Shown here one piece after another: positions 7,808-16,746 of a stretch of DNA of 64,000 nt. Under the pieces are notes generated by a model. That model did not search any database. It had not been told where the DNA came from and saw only the letters and a program-made list of their open reading frames with translations. The translations under genes and the position numbers were made by a program. Origin of the DNA: an uncultured Bacteroidales bacterium (GTDB lineage: Bacteria; Bacteroidota; Bacteroidia; Bacteroidales; WCHB1-69); NCBI GenBank assembly GCA_934699095.1, contig CAKUVI010000008.1, forward strand, positions 1 through 64,000, given 5' to 3'. Each line of letters begins with the position of its first letter. Positions within the stretch are counted from its first letter, which is position 1.

Positions 7808-8470
7808 TCACTCAATTTTTTCTATGGTGATATTCTTGAAGTTGGAAATAATAGAGACAATTTCTCTTGGATTGTCATACTTTCTCATTCTAACCTCTAT
7901 GGAAACAAGCATTTTACCATTGTTTTCCTCGGCATCTCTGTGCATTTGGTAGTTGATGATGGCAATTTTCTCCTTTTTCAGATTTTCGAGAAGTTGGGTG
8001 AGAGAATCATAATCCTCGATGGAGAAAGTTATAGTGCGTTCTTTTTGAGAGAAATAAGGAAGGTAGATATTGAGGACGCCGAGCGACACGAGCACGATCG
8101 CCGTTGTGATCAGGGCGATGAGATACATGCCGTTGCCGCAGGCGAGGCCTATTGCCGCGGTAACCCAAAGGCCTGCCGCAGTGGTCAGTCCGCGCACCAT
8201 CTGCTTTTGCAAAATAATGGTGCCGGCACCGATGAAACCGATGCCCGTAACAACCTGCGAGGCAATCCTTGACGGGTCGAAGCTGACATGGTCGCGGCCG
8301 AGCATTGTGTCGAAGCCGTGAATGGAGAGTATCATGAACAAGCACGAGCCCATGGCCACTAAAATATGCGTCCTTATACCTGCTTCCTTGGCATGGTATT
8401 CACGTTCAAGCCCTATTGCCGCCCCCATCGCCGTTGCAGCCAACAATCTGAGTATGAATTCAATCGTCAT
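7808..8470 (-). CDS. MgtC/SapB family membrane protein
   Basis: Members of this family are inner-membrane proteins linked to magnesium limitation and virulence; in Salmonella MgtC modulates the F-type ATPase and phosphate uptake. The 220-residue protein has the family's N-terminal transmembrane core with the signatures LLAATAMGAAIGLEREY, GIRTHILVAMGS and VVTGIGFIGAGTIIL, then GLTTAAGLWVTAAIGLACG. The C-terminal soluble domain (about 145-220) resembles an ACT-like fold. It lies on the same strand as, and 40 bases after, the acyltransferase gene. The substrate or partner cannot be deduced here. Confidence 0.92.
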   Translation of the reverse strand: MTIEFILRLLAATAMGAAIGLEREYHAKEAGIRTHILVAMGSCLFMILSIHGFDTMLGRDHVSFDPSRIASQVVTGIGFIGAGTIILQKQMVRGLTTAAGLWVTAAIGLACGNGMYLIALITTAIVLVSLGVLNIYLPYFSQKERTITFSIEDYDSLTQLLENLKKEKIAIINYQMHRDAEENNGKMLVSIEVRMRKYDNPREIVSIISNFKNITIEKIE

Positions 8471-8510
8471 AGTTTTTTTTGCAAATTAACAAATTTATTT
8501 CATTCGTTCG

Positions 8511-9380
8511 TCAATCGAACTTCAGTTTCCAACGTCTGTGGCTCCACAGCCAGTACTCCGGTTTCCGACGGATTGTCTGCTCTAAAAGTTCTGTGTATCT
8601 TTGAGTTATAAAATACTGTTCTTCATGTTGCGGATTATCGGTAATCAACTGGATGTCAACTCTGTATTTGCCAATTCTCTCTTTCACGACTTCATAATAG
8701 AGCACAGGGATATTATACTTCTTCGCATAATGTTCGGCTCCGAAAATCACACCTGTTTTCTGGTTCAGAAACTGTGTCACATAGCATCTGTTCTTGTGGT
8801 TTGGCGACTGGTCGCTAAGCATCATATAGGCTGCCGGAATATGATTGTTTTCGTAATGCTCGAAAGTCTCCCTTGCGGTGTCGGCGAAGACGACCTCAGT
8901 GCCGTATCTTGTGCGGGCGCGGTTCACCCATTTCTCGAACACCTTGTCGGTATTGGCCTTGCCCACGCCGATGCCATGCTGCGGGAACATCTCGTCAAGC
9001 GACAAAATCATCCACTCCCAGTTATTATAGTGACTCGACATCAGAATCACACTTCTACCCTCATCAAAATACTTCTGCACCAATGATTTATCATCACAAT
9101 GATAACGATAATGAAGGACTTTTCTTGGCAGCAAAAGCATCTTTATCATCTCCACGGCAATTGAAGAGAGATGCCAATAGTAGCGGGCACGAATCCTGCG
9201 CCGTTCCCTCTCCGACATTTCCGGAAAAGAATTCCTAAGATTTTCATCAATGATTTTCCTTCTGTATCTTACTACATAATTCAGAATAAGATATAGCAGA
9301 GGCAGAGTCAGATAGAGCACACACAAAGGGAGTGCTGCGAGCGGATAACAGATGAAAAATATGAAGAAAAAGGTGATCAT
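8511..9380 (-). CDS. Lipid A biosynthesis acyltransferase, LpxL/HtrB family
   Basis: Enzymes of this family add secondary acyl chains to Kdo-lipid A precursors at the inner membrane. The 289-residue protein has an N-terminal hydrophobic segment. The catalytic HX4E motif is in SSHYNNWEW, and the substrate-binding region includes MLSDQSPNHKN and FGAEHYAKKYNIPVLYYEV. Length is usual for LpxL-type acyltransferases. It follows gmhB with a gap of three bases, which suggests an envelope-biosynthesis operon with gmhB and the CPA2 antiporter. Which acyl position it modifies cannot be told. Confidence 0.9.
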   Translation of the reverse strand: MITFFFIFFICYPLAALPLCVLYLTLPLLYLILNYVVRYRRKIIDENLRNSFPEMSERERRRIRARYYWHLSSIAVEMIKMLLLPRKVLHYRYHCDDKSLVQKYFDEGRSVILMSSHYNNWEWMILSLDEMFPQHGIGVGKANTDKVFEKWVNRARTRYGTEVVFADTARETFEHYENNHIPAAYMMLSDQSPNHKNRCYVTQFLNQKTGVIFGAEHYAKKYNIPVLYYEVVKERIGKYRVDIQLITDNPQHEEQYFITQRYTELLEQTIRRKPEYWLWSHRRWKLKFD

Positions 9381-9383
9381 AGG

Positions 9384-9923
9384 TCAGAAATCGGGATAGT
9401 TCTTGACAAAATCCATCAAATTACGGTAGTGACAGTCGGTTATCTTTAAGATTTCAGGATATTGGTCAGGATGTTTAGCCCCGACATGCACAGGTTTTAT
9501 GCCGGCATTCACGGCAAACTGCATATCCGACAGGCTGTCGCCGATCATTATCGAGTCTGAAAAGTCTATATCCGGGAAATCCGATTTAGCCTGAAGGGCC
9601 ATGCCGATCTCAGGTTTGCGGCAAGAGCAGTGTTCTTCAGCCTTGTGGGGACAGCAATACACGGCATCCAATGGTGCACACACCTCTTCAAAATCCTTCA
9701 TCATGTTGTTATGGATGGTTTGGATGTCCTCCTCCTTGCAGATTCGTTTGCCCACGCACTGCTGGTTAGTGACAACAATAAGGTATTTGAACTTCCGACG
9801 GAGGAGCTGCATGGCTGTGAGCGCGCCATGTATGTACTCAAACTCCTCAGGTTTGCGCACATAACCGCCCACTATCTGGACGTTAATAACACCGTCACGA
9901 TCTAAAAACAGGGTATTTTTCAT
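9384..9923 (-). CDS. gmhB: D-glycero-D-manno-heptose-1,7-bisphosphate 7-phosphatase-like HAD enzyme
   Basis: GmhB removes the 7-phosphate during ADP-heptose synthesis for the lipopolysaccharide core. This 179-residue HAD-IIIA protein has the nucleophile motif LFLDRDGVIN (Asp8, Asp10), motif II VVTNQQ, the zinc loop YCCPHKAEEHCSCRKP and motif IV MIGDSLSDMQFA. Histidinol-phosphatase (HisB-N) enzymes share this layout, so the substrate is inferred partly from context: it lies beside an LpxL-type acyltransferase, and no his gene is near. Its ATG overlaps the stop of the upstream antiporter gene by four bases. Confidence 0.8.
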   Translation of the reverse strand: MKNTLFLDRDGVINVQIVGGYVRKPEEFEYIHGALTAMQLLRRKFKYLIVVTNQQCVGKRICKEEDIQTIHNNMMKDFEEVCAPLDAVYCCPHKAEEHCSCRKPEIGMALQAKSDFPDIDFSDSIMIGDSLSDMQFAVNAGIKPVHVGAKHPDQYPEILKITDCHYRNLMDFVKNYPDF

Positions 9924-11668
9924 GCCATATCATCTTTTTTATTATCATTTTCACCATTAAGATTATCCTTGAACTGTTTTTCCAGGAACGTAAATCTCTT
10001 GAGATTATTCCTTGACAGTACGAAAATGAATATCACGGCCAATGCTATGAGTACGATAACCCATTTGGTGTATTTGTAGAAATTAACCAATATAGAGAAC
10101 ACAAAATAGAAGACAATCGTGAACCTGATAAGAGTCCATACGAAGACGACTATTGTATTTGCGCGGTTTTCATGCACTAAATTCCTGTACAACTCGAGGG
10201 TTTTGGGTTTGTTGCGCACAATTCCGTAGAGGAAAGGAGAGATAATCACAAGGCAGAGCACTGAGCATATAATATTGTAAAGCCAATGCGGGATTTTCTC
10301 AACGTATGGAAGTTTGTGAATAAATGGTATCAGGTAATCGAAGAGGAAGAGCAAAATGGCAAAGGAAAGCACGGAATAAACGATTATGCTCGCAAGATTG
10401 CTCTTTATTATGCTGCTCCAGTTCTTTTTTTCTGTTTTGCCATTGCCCAGCAGTGCGTACTCGTCCAGCGCACGTATCGTCTTTGGCGAGAGTCTTCCCG
10501 AAAGCTTTGCGGCGAACGGGCCGGCCAATTTTATCCAGTATGGTGTTGTGAATGTGGTAATCACAGATGATGCAATGATAACCGGATAAATGTAAGACGG
10601 CATGACATGTTGTGCAACGCCCACGGAGGCGATAATGAAAGCGAACTCACCGATCTGGGAAAGGGTGAAGCCCGTTTTTATTGAATCTTCCAAGCTCGCA
10701 CCAGCCACTAACGCCGACACTGACGACACAAGAGCCTTGATAATGAGAGTAATGACAACCAACGACAGAATCAGTTTCCAGTATTGCACCAGAACCTGCG
10801 GGTCGATCATCATACCCACAGACACGAAAAATATGGCTGAAAAGAGGTTTTTTATACTCTCTGTGAGATGTTCTATTCTCAGACTCTCGTCAGTTTCAGC
10901 GAGGATAGAACCGATGACGAAGGCGCCGAGAGCAGAGGAGAAGCCCACACTGTTAGCTATGATCACCATGGCAAAACAGAGTCCTATTGAAATGATCAGA
11001 AGATTCTCATCATTGATATATTTCTTGAACTTGCGAAGGAGGGTCGGTATCAGGTAAATACCAATCACAAACCAAATTATGAGGAAGAACACCAGCTTAA
11101 GCACGCTCATAAGCATCTCCCTGCCGGCCGAGCTGTTGTGACTTGCGGCGACGGTGGAGATGAGCACCATCATGACGACGGCAACAATATCCTGTATTAT
11201 CAGCACAACCATGGTAAGGTCTGCGAAAGGCTGCCCTTTGACATCCAAATCGTCGAATGCCTTGATGATGATAGCCGTGGAAGACATGGCGAGCATGCCA
11301 CCGAGGAAAATGCTCTCCATAGTGCCCCATCCCATGACAAATCCGAGCAGCGCGCCCACGCCAATCATGCCTGCTATACCGAGAAACGCAGTGATGAATG
11401 CCTTGCTACCCACCGAAAGCAGCTTCTTAAAGCTGAACTCGAGACCTAACCCGAACATCATGAAGATGATACCGATTTCAGACCACACCTCCACCTCGGC
11501 CACATCAGTAACCGTGGGGAAGATGTGCAGGTGCGGCCCCACGAGGAAACCAGCCACAAGATATCCAAGCACAAGCGGCTGCTTCAGAAGTTTGAAAATA
11601 ACCGTCACTATGCCCGCTGATGTGAGAATCAACGCCAAATCCGCCACTAATCGTAAATTTTCAGGCAT
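9920..11668 (-). CDS. CPA2-family cation:proton antiporter (Kef-like, no TrkA domain)
   Basis: This is a monovalent-cation/proton antiporter of the inner membrane. The 582-residue protein has about 12 transmembrane segments over residues 5-385, with family motifs QPLVLGYLVAGFLVGP, GLGLEFSF, GGMLAMSSTAIIIKAFDDL and GAFVIGSILAE. Four more hydrophobic segments follow in the C-terminal third (IIVYSVLSFAILLFLFDYL, WLYNIICSVLCLVIISPFL and others), and then a charged tail. A TrkA-N nucleotide-binding domain, common in KefB/KefC, is absent, and the extra C-terminal membrane part is distinctive. It overlaps gmhB by four bases and follows galE by 45 bases. Confidence 0.88.
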   Translation of the reverse strand: MPENLRLVADLALILTSAGIVTVIFKLLKQPLVLGYLVAGFLVGPHLHIFPTVTDVAEVEVWSEIGIIFMMFGLGLEFSFKKLLSVGSKAFITAFLGIAGMIGVGALLGFVMGWGTMESIFLGGMLAMSSTAIIIKAFDDLDVKGQPFADLTMVVLIIQDIVAVVMMVLISTVAASHNSSAGREMLMSVLKLVFFLIIWFVIGIYLIPTLLRKFKKYINDENLLIISIGLCFAMVIIANSVGFSSALGAFVIGSILAETDESLRIEHLTESIKNLFSAIFFVSVGMMIDPQVLVQYWKLILSLVVITLIIKALVSSVSALVAGASLEDSIKTGFTLSQIGEFAFIIASVGVAQHVMPSYIYPVIIASSVITTFTTPYWIKLAGPFAAKLSGRLSPKTIRALDEYALLGNGKTEKKNWSSIIKSNLASIIVYSVLSFAILLFLFDYLIPFIHKLPYVEKIPHWLYNIICSVLCLVIISPFLYGIVRNKPKTLELYRNLVHENRANTIVVFVWTLIRFTIVFYFVFSILVNFYKYTKWVIVLIALAVIFIFVLSRNNLKRFTFLEKQFKDNLNGENDNKKDDMA

Positions 11669-11713
11669 AAATCTTTATTCTTTCGTCGTTTTTTTACTAA
11701 AAAATTATAATTC

Positions 11714-12736
11714 CTAATTAACATTCCGTTCCCATTTCCAGGCACTCTCCATCATGTCATGCACATCATAACGGCACTTCCATCCGAGAAGTCTGTTTGC
11801 GCGCGAGCTGTCGGAGTAGATGGCGGGCACATCGCCGGGACGGCGGTCTCCAATGGTATAGTTCAGTTTGTGGCCTACAACCTTCTCCGCCGCATCCAAC
11901 ATCTCCAAAACTGACAATCCGTTGCCGCTTCCGATGTTGAAGATCTCACAGCGGTGCGAATTCCTGCCTTCCACCAGATAATCCATGGCTTTCACATGGG
12001 CGTCTGCGACATCGCACACGTGCAGATAGTCGCGGATGCAGGAGCCGTCACGGGTGTCATAGTCTGTACCGAACACGGCCATCTGCTTCATCTTCCCTGA
12101 GGCAACCTGCATGATAATGGGTATCAGGTTGTTGGGCTTGTCGGGCGAGAGTTCACCGTTAAGGCCGCTCGGATGTGCTCCAACAGGGTTGAAATAACGC
12201 AGGATAAGAGAACTCAACTGTTGGTCAGCAACCGTTTCACTCTGAATCATGCCCTCACAGATCTGCTTGGTGTGCGCATACGGACAGAAAGCCTTCCCCA
12301 TCGGTGTCAATTCTGTAACAGGCAAATCCTTGATGTCGCCATAGACAGACGCGGAAGATGAGAAAAGAAGGTGCTTCACATTGAATTTCTCGCACGCTTC
12401 AAGCACGTTCATCATCGTGCCAAGATTATTGCGATAGTACAAGAGCGGTTCCTCAACCGATTCGCCAACGGCCTTGTATGCGGCAAAATGTATGATTCCC
12501 ACCACGTCTTTGTTTTCCTCGAAGACTTTGAAAAAAGCCTCCTTGTCGCAAATGTCAACCATGTGGTTTTCAACCTTCACACCAGTAATCTTCTCCACCC
12601 TGTCCATCGTCTCGGGTGTGCTACGCACGCAGTTGTCAACCGAAACAACATCGTATTTACCGCTCTCTATCAAGGCTATGATGGTATGCGACCCTATGTA
12701 TCCGCACCCGCCTGTCACCATTATTTTCTGCTTCAT
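11714..12736 (-). CDS. galE: UDP-glucose 4-epimerase GalE
   Basis: GalE interconverts UDP-glucose and UDP-galactose for galactose use and polysaccharide precursor supply. The 340-residue protein is a complete extended SDR. It has the NAD-binding VTGGCGYIGSHT at the N-terminus, the FAAYKAVGES segment, the catalytic serine region SSSASVYGD, YAHTK as the YxxxK catalytic pair, and the family signatures GTDYDTRDGSCIRDYLHV and GDRRPGDVPAIYSD. It is the first of four same-strand genes (galE, antiporter, gmhB, acyltransferase) with short gaps or overlaps. I see no clear TAnnTTTG element in front of it. Confidence 0.95.
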   Translation of the reverse strand: MKQKIMVTGGCGYIGSHTIIALIESGKYDVVSVDNCVRSTPETMDRVEKITGVKVENHMVDICDKEAFFKVFEENKDVVGIIHFAAYKAVGESVEEPLLYYRNNLGTMMNVLEACEKFNVKHLLFSSSASVYGDIKDLPVTELTPMGKAFCPYAHTKQICEGMIQSETVADQQLSSLILRYFNPVGAHPSGLNGELSPDKPNNLIPIIMQVASGKMKQMAVFGTDYDTRDGSCIRDYLHVCDVADAHVKAMDYLVEGRNSHRCEIFNIGSGNGLSVLEMLDAAEKVVGHKLNYTIGDRRPGDVPAIYSDSSRANRLLGWKCRYDVHDMMESAWKWERNVN

Positions 12737-12794
12737 AATATTCTATTTAGACCGAAACGCCATGAATGCCGTCTCGTTTTGCCATTATCTGTTC

Positions 12795-13613
12795 TTATTT
12801 TATTTTTTCAATTGTCATCACTCCGAAACACTTGCCGCGATTTGTCATCTGGCAGATTCTTGTTTTGCCCACAATCTTCGGCTGAGGCATCTCCTCATGC
12901 GAATGACCACCTATAATCACGTCTATTTCAGGAACTTGACGTGCAATTTCATAATCGTTGTCCTTAACATTGACGTTCACACCAAGGTGAGACAGGCAAA
13001 TTATCAAATCGCAATTCAGCTCCTGCAATTCAGCGACAGCCTTCTTTGCACATTCCACCGGATCGAGATAGGTGACTTCAGCAGCAATCTGTGGGGCAAC
13101 GTAAGAATTTAGGTCAACGCAGAGTCCGAACACTCCTATTTTGAGGCTATCGCGTTCGAAAACGACATAAGGTTTGACAACTTCTGCAAGTTTTGGCTCT
13201 GAAAACCGATAGTTTGCGCACACAACAGGGAATTTTGCTTTTTTGAGTCGTTTTGCCAGTTCAAGACTGCCGTTGTCGAATTCGTGATTGCCGAGGGTGG
13301 CCGCATCGTAGTGCATGTCGTTCATCAGCTTTATTTCAACATAGCCCTTGAACACATTAAAATACGGTGTTCCTTGTGAGAAATCACCGGCATCGAAAAG
13401 AAGGTTGTTCGGATTCTGCTCCCTAATCTCGCGTATTGCAGCCTCACGGCGCAAAAAACCGCCGACATCGACATCTTTTTTGTAGGAATATGGGTCAATC
13501 TGGCTATGGGTGTCATTGGTGTGCATTATCACCAGTCTCCCACTCTGTCCGGAAACATGGAAGAAAAGTGTCAAGACAATCACTAATGACAGAAAAATCC
13601 TAGATAATTTCAT
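12795..13613 (-). CDS. Secreted metallophosphatase, 5'-nucleotidase (UshA-like) catalytic domain only
   Basis: This is a calcineurin-like metallophosphoesterase of the 5'-nucleotidase branch. A signal peptide (MKLSRIFLSLVIVLTLFFHVSG) is followed by the metal-binding motifs MHTNDTHSQ, LFDAGDFSQGT, ATLGNHEFDNG and IGGHSHEEMP. At 272 residues it covers only the catalytic domain. The C-terminal substrate-binding 5_nucleotid_C domain of UshA is missing and no gene for it lies next to this one. Bacteroidales often carry the two domains as neighbouring genes, so the lone catalytic gene is unusual. The substrate is unknown. Confidence 0.88.
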   Translation of the reverse strand: MKLSRIFLSLVIVLTLFFHVSGQSGRLVIMHTNDTHSQIDPYSYKKDVDVGGFLRREAAIREIREQNPNNLLFDAGDFSQGTPYFNVFKGYVEIKLMNDMHYDAATLGNHEFDNGSLELAKRLKKAKFPVVCANYRFSEPKLAEVVKPYVVFERDSLKIGVFGLCVDLNSYVAPQIAAEVTYLDPVECAKKAVAELQELNCDLIICLSHLGVNVNVKDNDYEIARQVPEIDVIIGGHSHEEMPQPKIVGKTRICQMTNRGKCFGVMTIEKIK

Positions 13614-13642
13614 GAATATTATTTCAATTATGACACAAAATG

Positions 13643-13672
13643 GAAAAAAGCCCGAAATAACTTTCGGGCTTA
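13643..13672 (-). terminator. Rho-independent terminator of nhaD
   Basis: On the minus strand AAGCCCGAAA, a short loop and TTTCGGGCTT form the stem, followed by a run of T. It ends the barrel-nhaD unit and separates it from the metallophosphatase gene. Confidence 0.85.
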
Positions 13673-13685
13673 TAACAATTCACAT

Positions 13686-15116
13686 TCACATCGGAATTGT
13701 GGCGAGTGCGGTTGCAACAGCCGACGAACCGAAGAGAAGCTTGTCTAAAAGTATGTATGCACCTGCGCCTGCCAAATAGCCCAACAATGCGTATGGGGTG
13801 ATGTGTTTGAGATACCAAATAAAGTCAATATTCTCCATGCCCATGACAGCCACACCTGCGGCGGAGCCGATAATGAGAATGCTGCCACCGGTACCGGCAC
13901 AGTATGCAAGGAACACCCAGAACATGTTGTCCATCGGGAAGTCGTACATTCCCATAGCACCCGCAACCAAAGGCACGTTATCGACAATGGAGGAGAGAAT
14001 ACCGATAACCATGTCTATCAGATAGTAATTGCCATTGAAAGCCGAATCCATGCCCGCAGCTAACATTGAAAGGTGGCCTGCGCTTTGCAAACCAGCCACG
14101 GCAAGGAGGATGCCAAGGAAGAACAAGATGCTCGGCAGGTCGATGCGAGAGAGCGCTCCGGTAAGAGAGAGGTGCTTAGAAAGTTCCTGATAATCAGGAC
14201 CGTCTTCTCCAATCACCTTCGAGATCAAATCCCTGTTGATGAGCTGAGTCACTATCCAAAGCACACCCAAGCCGAACATTATGCCCATATAAGGCTTCAA
14301 ATGGGTGATTATTTTGAAAACAGGAACAAACACCAAGGCTCCAATGCCCAGGAAGAAAATCAAATTGCGTTTCCATGTGGCTATTTTGAGACTGTTATCC
14401 TGAGCCACGCGCTTTGAGACGTCAATCTCGCCGCGTTCAACGAAGGAGATGACGATAAGAGGTATAATCATTGAGATGAGGCTCGGGACAAGGCATTCTA
14501 ACATCACTTTGCCAGTTGAAACCTTGCCGGCAATCCAGAGCATGATGGTGGTGACATCGCCGATAGGGCTCCAGGCACCGCCGGCGTTGGCTGCAAGAAT
14601 CACCACGCCTCCAAAGAACCATCTGTCATGCTTGTCGGGCAGCAGTTTGTTAAGGAGGGCAACCATCACAATGGCTGTGGTAAGATTGTCTAAAATAGCT
14701 GAGAAGAAGAATGTTATGAATCCAAGAATCCAAAGAAGTTTAACCTTGTTTGTAGTCTTGATGTGATCAGTGATGATGCTGAAGCCGCCGTAAGTGTCGA
14801 TAAGCTCAACCACAGTCATAGCGCCCATAAGGTAGAAGAGAATCTCGGCAATGTCGCCAAGATGCTCGATGAGCTCATGCTTGGTAAGGAAGTCGATGAA
14901 CGGCTTTGTTGATTCGGGGTGCGCCGCCTTGAAAGCCTCGTAGCCGGCCCCGAATCCGGTGGCATCGAAGATTCCCGGACCCGACAAAATATAGACTGTC
15001 CAGATGAGCACTCCGGTCAGCAGGGCAAAGGCCGTCTTGTTGATCTTCAACGGGTGTTCCAAGGCTATGCAAAGATAACCCAGAACAAAGATAACGATTA
15101 TTAAAATAAACGACAT
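13686..15116 (-). CDS. nhaD: NhaD-type sodium:proton antiporter
   Basis: NhaD exports sodium in exchange for protons at the inner membrane. The 476-residue protein is hydrophobic throughout and carries the family's conserved segments: LGDIAEILFYLMGAMTVVEL, FFFSAILDNLTTAIVMV, VILAANAGGAWSPIGDVTT and, towards the C-terminus, GILSSIVDNVPLVAGAMGMY and AYCAGTGGSILIIGSAAG. It follows the barrel gene by 13 bases on the same strand and ends 14 bases before a strong terminator, so the two genes are probably co-transcribed. Confidence 0.94.
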   Translation of the reverse strand: MSFILIIVIFVLGYLCIALEHPLKINKTAFALLTGVLIWTVYILSGPGIFDATGFGAGYEAFKAAHPESTKPFIDFLTKHELIEHLGDIAEILFYLMGAMTVVELIDTYGGFSIITDHIKTTNKVKLLWILGFITFFFSAILDNLTTAIVMVALLNKLLPDKHDRWFFGGVVILAANAGGAWSPIGDVTTIMLWIAGKVSTGKVMLECLVPSLISMIIPLIVISFVERGEIDVSKRVAQDNSLKIATWKRNLIFFLGIGALVFVPVFKIITHLKPYMGIMFGLGVLWIVTQLINRDLISKVIGEDGPDYQELSKHLSLTGALSRIDLPSILFFLGILLAVAGLQSAGHLSMLAAGMDSAFNGNYYLIDMVIGILSSIVDNVPLVAGAMGMYDFPMDNMFWVFLAYCAGTGGSILIIGSAAGVAVMGMENIDFIWYLKHITPYALLGYLAGAGAYILLDKLLFGSSAVATALATIPM

Positions 15117-15129
15117 ATTTGATTGTATT

Positions 15130-15852
15130 TTAGAATAAACTCAATGATATACCTACAGACATGGGATAGATTTTGGGACCTTTGGCCTCGGAGAAGAGCG
15201 GTGTTATCTGGATGCTGTAATAAGCACTGACGAACTTCCACCCTATCCTTGTGTAAAAATCCACATTGTATTTCATCCTGTTAGGCAAATATAAGTTCTT
15301 CATCATCAATGTATCGGACAGATTGGTCGGGTCGTTGCCCTTGTATTTTTGAGAAAGGTTAGCCACAAGACCTACGCGAGCGCCAACCGAAAACTTGAAG
15401 CCATTTTGATGTCTATAGCGGAATTCCAGCGGTATGTTGACATTCAAATAGTTCATTTTCAAAAGATTGAACTTCGTATTCTCTGGCAAGAGATAATATT
15501 TCACTACATCTTCACTTTTATCATAGCGAATCAGCGAATTACTATACTGGGTGTGATATGTTATACCCACGCCAAGACCCACGGCGAGTGGCTGTTTTTT
15601 GAATTTGAAATCCCAGATGGCTGCAAAATTGAATCCCGGATCAAATTTCATGTGATCGACCTCTGTGGGCATATTCATCCAGAAAGAATGGAAAACATCC
15701 ATCACGAGCCTGTCGCGGAACACGACCGGATTCTCTTCTTTATCAGAGGGTTTGGAATCAGTATAAGTTTTTTGGGGAGGCTGTGCAACGGCGGAAACGG
15801 CCAGCATCAAAAGGAGGGCTACTATAGTAAAAACACTCTTCTTCATAAACAT
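15130..15852 (-). CDS. Outer-membrane beta-barrel protein (PorT-like), uncharacterised
   Basis: The 240-residue protein begins with a signal peptide (KKSVFTIVALLLMLAVSAVAQ). It continues with alternating amphipathic strands typical of a small barrel (LAVGLGVGITYHTQYS, FKFSVGARVGLVANLSQ) and ends in a terminal phenylalanine (SVGISLSLF), the usual outer-membrane insertion signal. It fits the broad PorT/OMP_b-brl_2 group. The function is unknown. Two start codons, six bases apart, are possible (MFMKK or MKK). It precedes nhaD by 13 bases. Confidence 0.75.
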   Translation of the reverse strand: MFMKKSVFTIVALLLMLAVSAVAQPPQKTYTDSKPSDKEENPVVFRDRLVMDVFHSFWMNMPTEVDHMKFDPGFNFAAIWDFKFKKQPLAVGLGVGITYHTQYSNSLIRYDKSEDVVKYYLLPENTKFNLLKMNYLNVNIPLEFRYRHQNGFKFSVGARVGLVANLSQKYKGNDPTNLSDTLMMKNLYLPNRMKYNVDFYTRIGWKFVSAYYSIQITPLFSEAKGPKIYPMSVGISLSLF

Positions 15853-15864
15853 TTAAATTTGCTG

Positions 15865-15872
15865 CAAAAGTA
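15865..15872 (-). promoter_or_regulatory. Bacteroidota-type -7 element of the barrel-nhaD unit
   Basis: TACTTTTG followed by CAGC on the minus strand, 12-19 bases before the candidate starts of the barrel gene. Confidence 0.55.
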
Positions 15873-15896
15873 CAAAAAAACTTAAAGCGATAATTA

Positions 15897-16739
15897 TCAA
15901 TCTTTTTGTATGTGAACATCCATCTGGTTGAACGGGATAGTGATTCCGGCAGTGCCAAGGGCCTCGTATGTCTTCTGGTTGAGGGCATATAGCGTTGACA
16001 TATAGTCGGGTGCGTTCACATAAGCGAAGAGAGAGAGGTTGACGGAACTGTCGGCGAGCCCTTTGACCACGACTTCCGCTTTGGGAGTATCAAGCACTGT
16101 CGGGTAGCTTTTGGCCATTTTCAGCAGTACGCTCCTCGCGAGTTCAACATCTTCACCGTAAGCGATGCCGACATCCACAGTCACCCTGCGATATGGCAGC
16201 GCCGAATAGTTTATCAGGCTTTTGGTCGCCAGGTCGGTGTTCGGGATGATCACAGCCCTGTTGTCAACGGTTTTTAGCGTAGTGTTGAAGATCTGTATCT
16301 TCTCGACCGTTCCCTCAAGGCCACCCTGTTCAATATAATCACCCACTTTAAAAGGTTTTAGCAGCAGAATGATAACGCCTCCCGCAAAGTTCTGCAGGGT
16401 GCCCTGCAATGCCATGCCCACAGCCACGCCGGCAGCACCGAGAATAGCTATGAACGAGGTCATCTGGATGCCGAGGATACCCATCACAGTGAGGAACAAA
16501 AGAACCTTCAGAACCACATCGATGAGCGAGTGCAGGAACTGCCGCAGCGACTTGTCAACATTGTGGCGGTCGTACGAGCGGTTCATCATCCTGTTCAGCA
16601 GTTTGATGAGCTTGAGACCGACAAACAAGACGACAGCGGCCACTATCAGCTTTGGCACATACTGGAACACAACATCGTTGAGAAAGTTCTTGGCGCCTGT
16701 CACAAAAGAGCTCATTGTACCGATTGCTTCTTTATCCAT
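15897..16739 (-). CDS. mscS: Mechanosensitive channel of small conductance, MscS family
   Basis: MscS opens under membrane tension to release solutes during hypo-osmotic shock. The 280-residue protein has three N-terminal transmembrane segments. The pore helix and beta-domain signature GMALQGTLQNFAGGVIILLL is followed by KPFKVGDYIEQGGLEGTVEKI and then VIIPNTDL. Length is close to E. coli MscS. An in-frame TTG upstream would overlap the nucleosidase stop; I chose the ATG at 16739, which leaves a gap of seven bases. Confidence 0.94.
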   Translation of the reverse strand: MDKEAIGTMSSFVTGAKNFLNDVVFQYVPKLIVAAVVLFVGLKLIKLLNRMMNRSYDRHNVDKSLRQFLHSLIDVVLKVLLFLTVMGILGIQMTSFIAILGAAGVAVGMALQGTLQNFAGGVIILLLKPFKVGDYIEQGGLEGTVEKIQIFNTTLKTVDNRAVIIPNTDLATKSLINYSALPYRRVTVDVGIAYGEDVELARSVLLKMAKSYPTVLDTPKAEVVVKGLADSSVNLSLFAYVNAPDYMSTLYALNQKTYEALGTAGITIPFNQMDVHIQKD

Positions 16740-16746
16740 AATAGTT

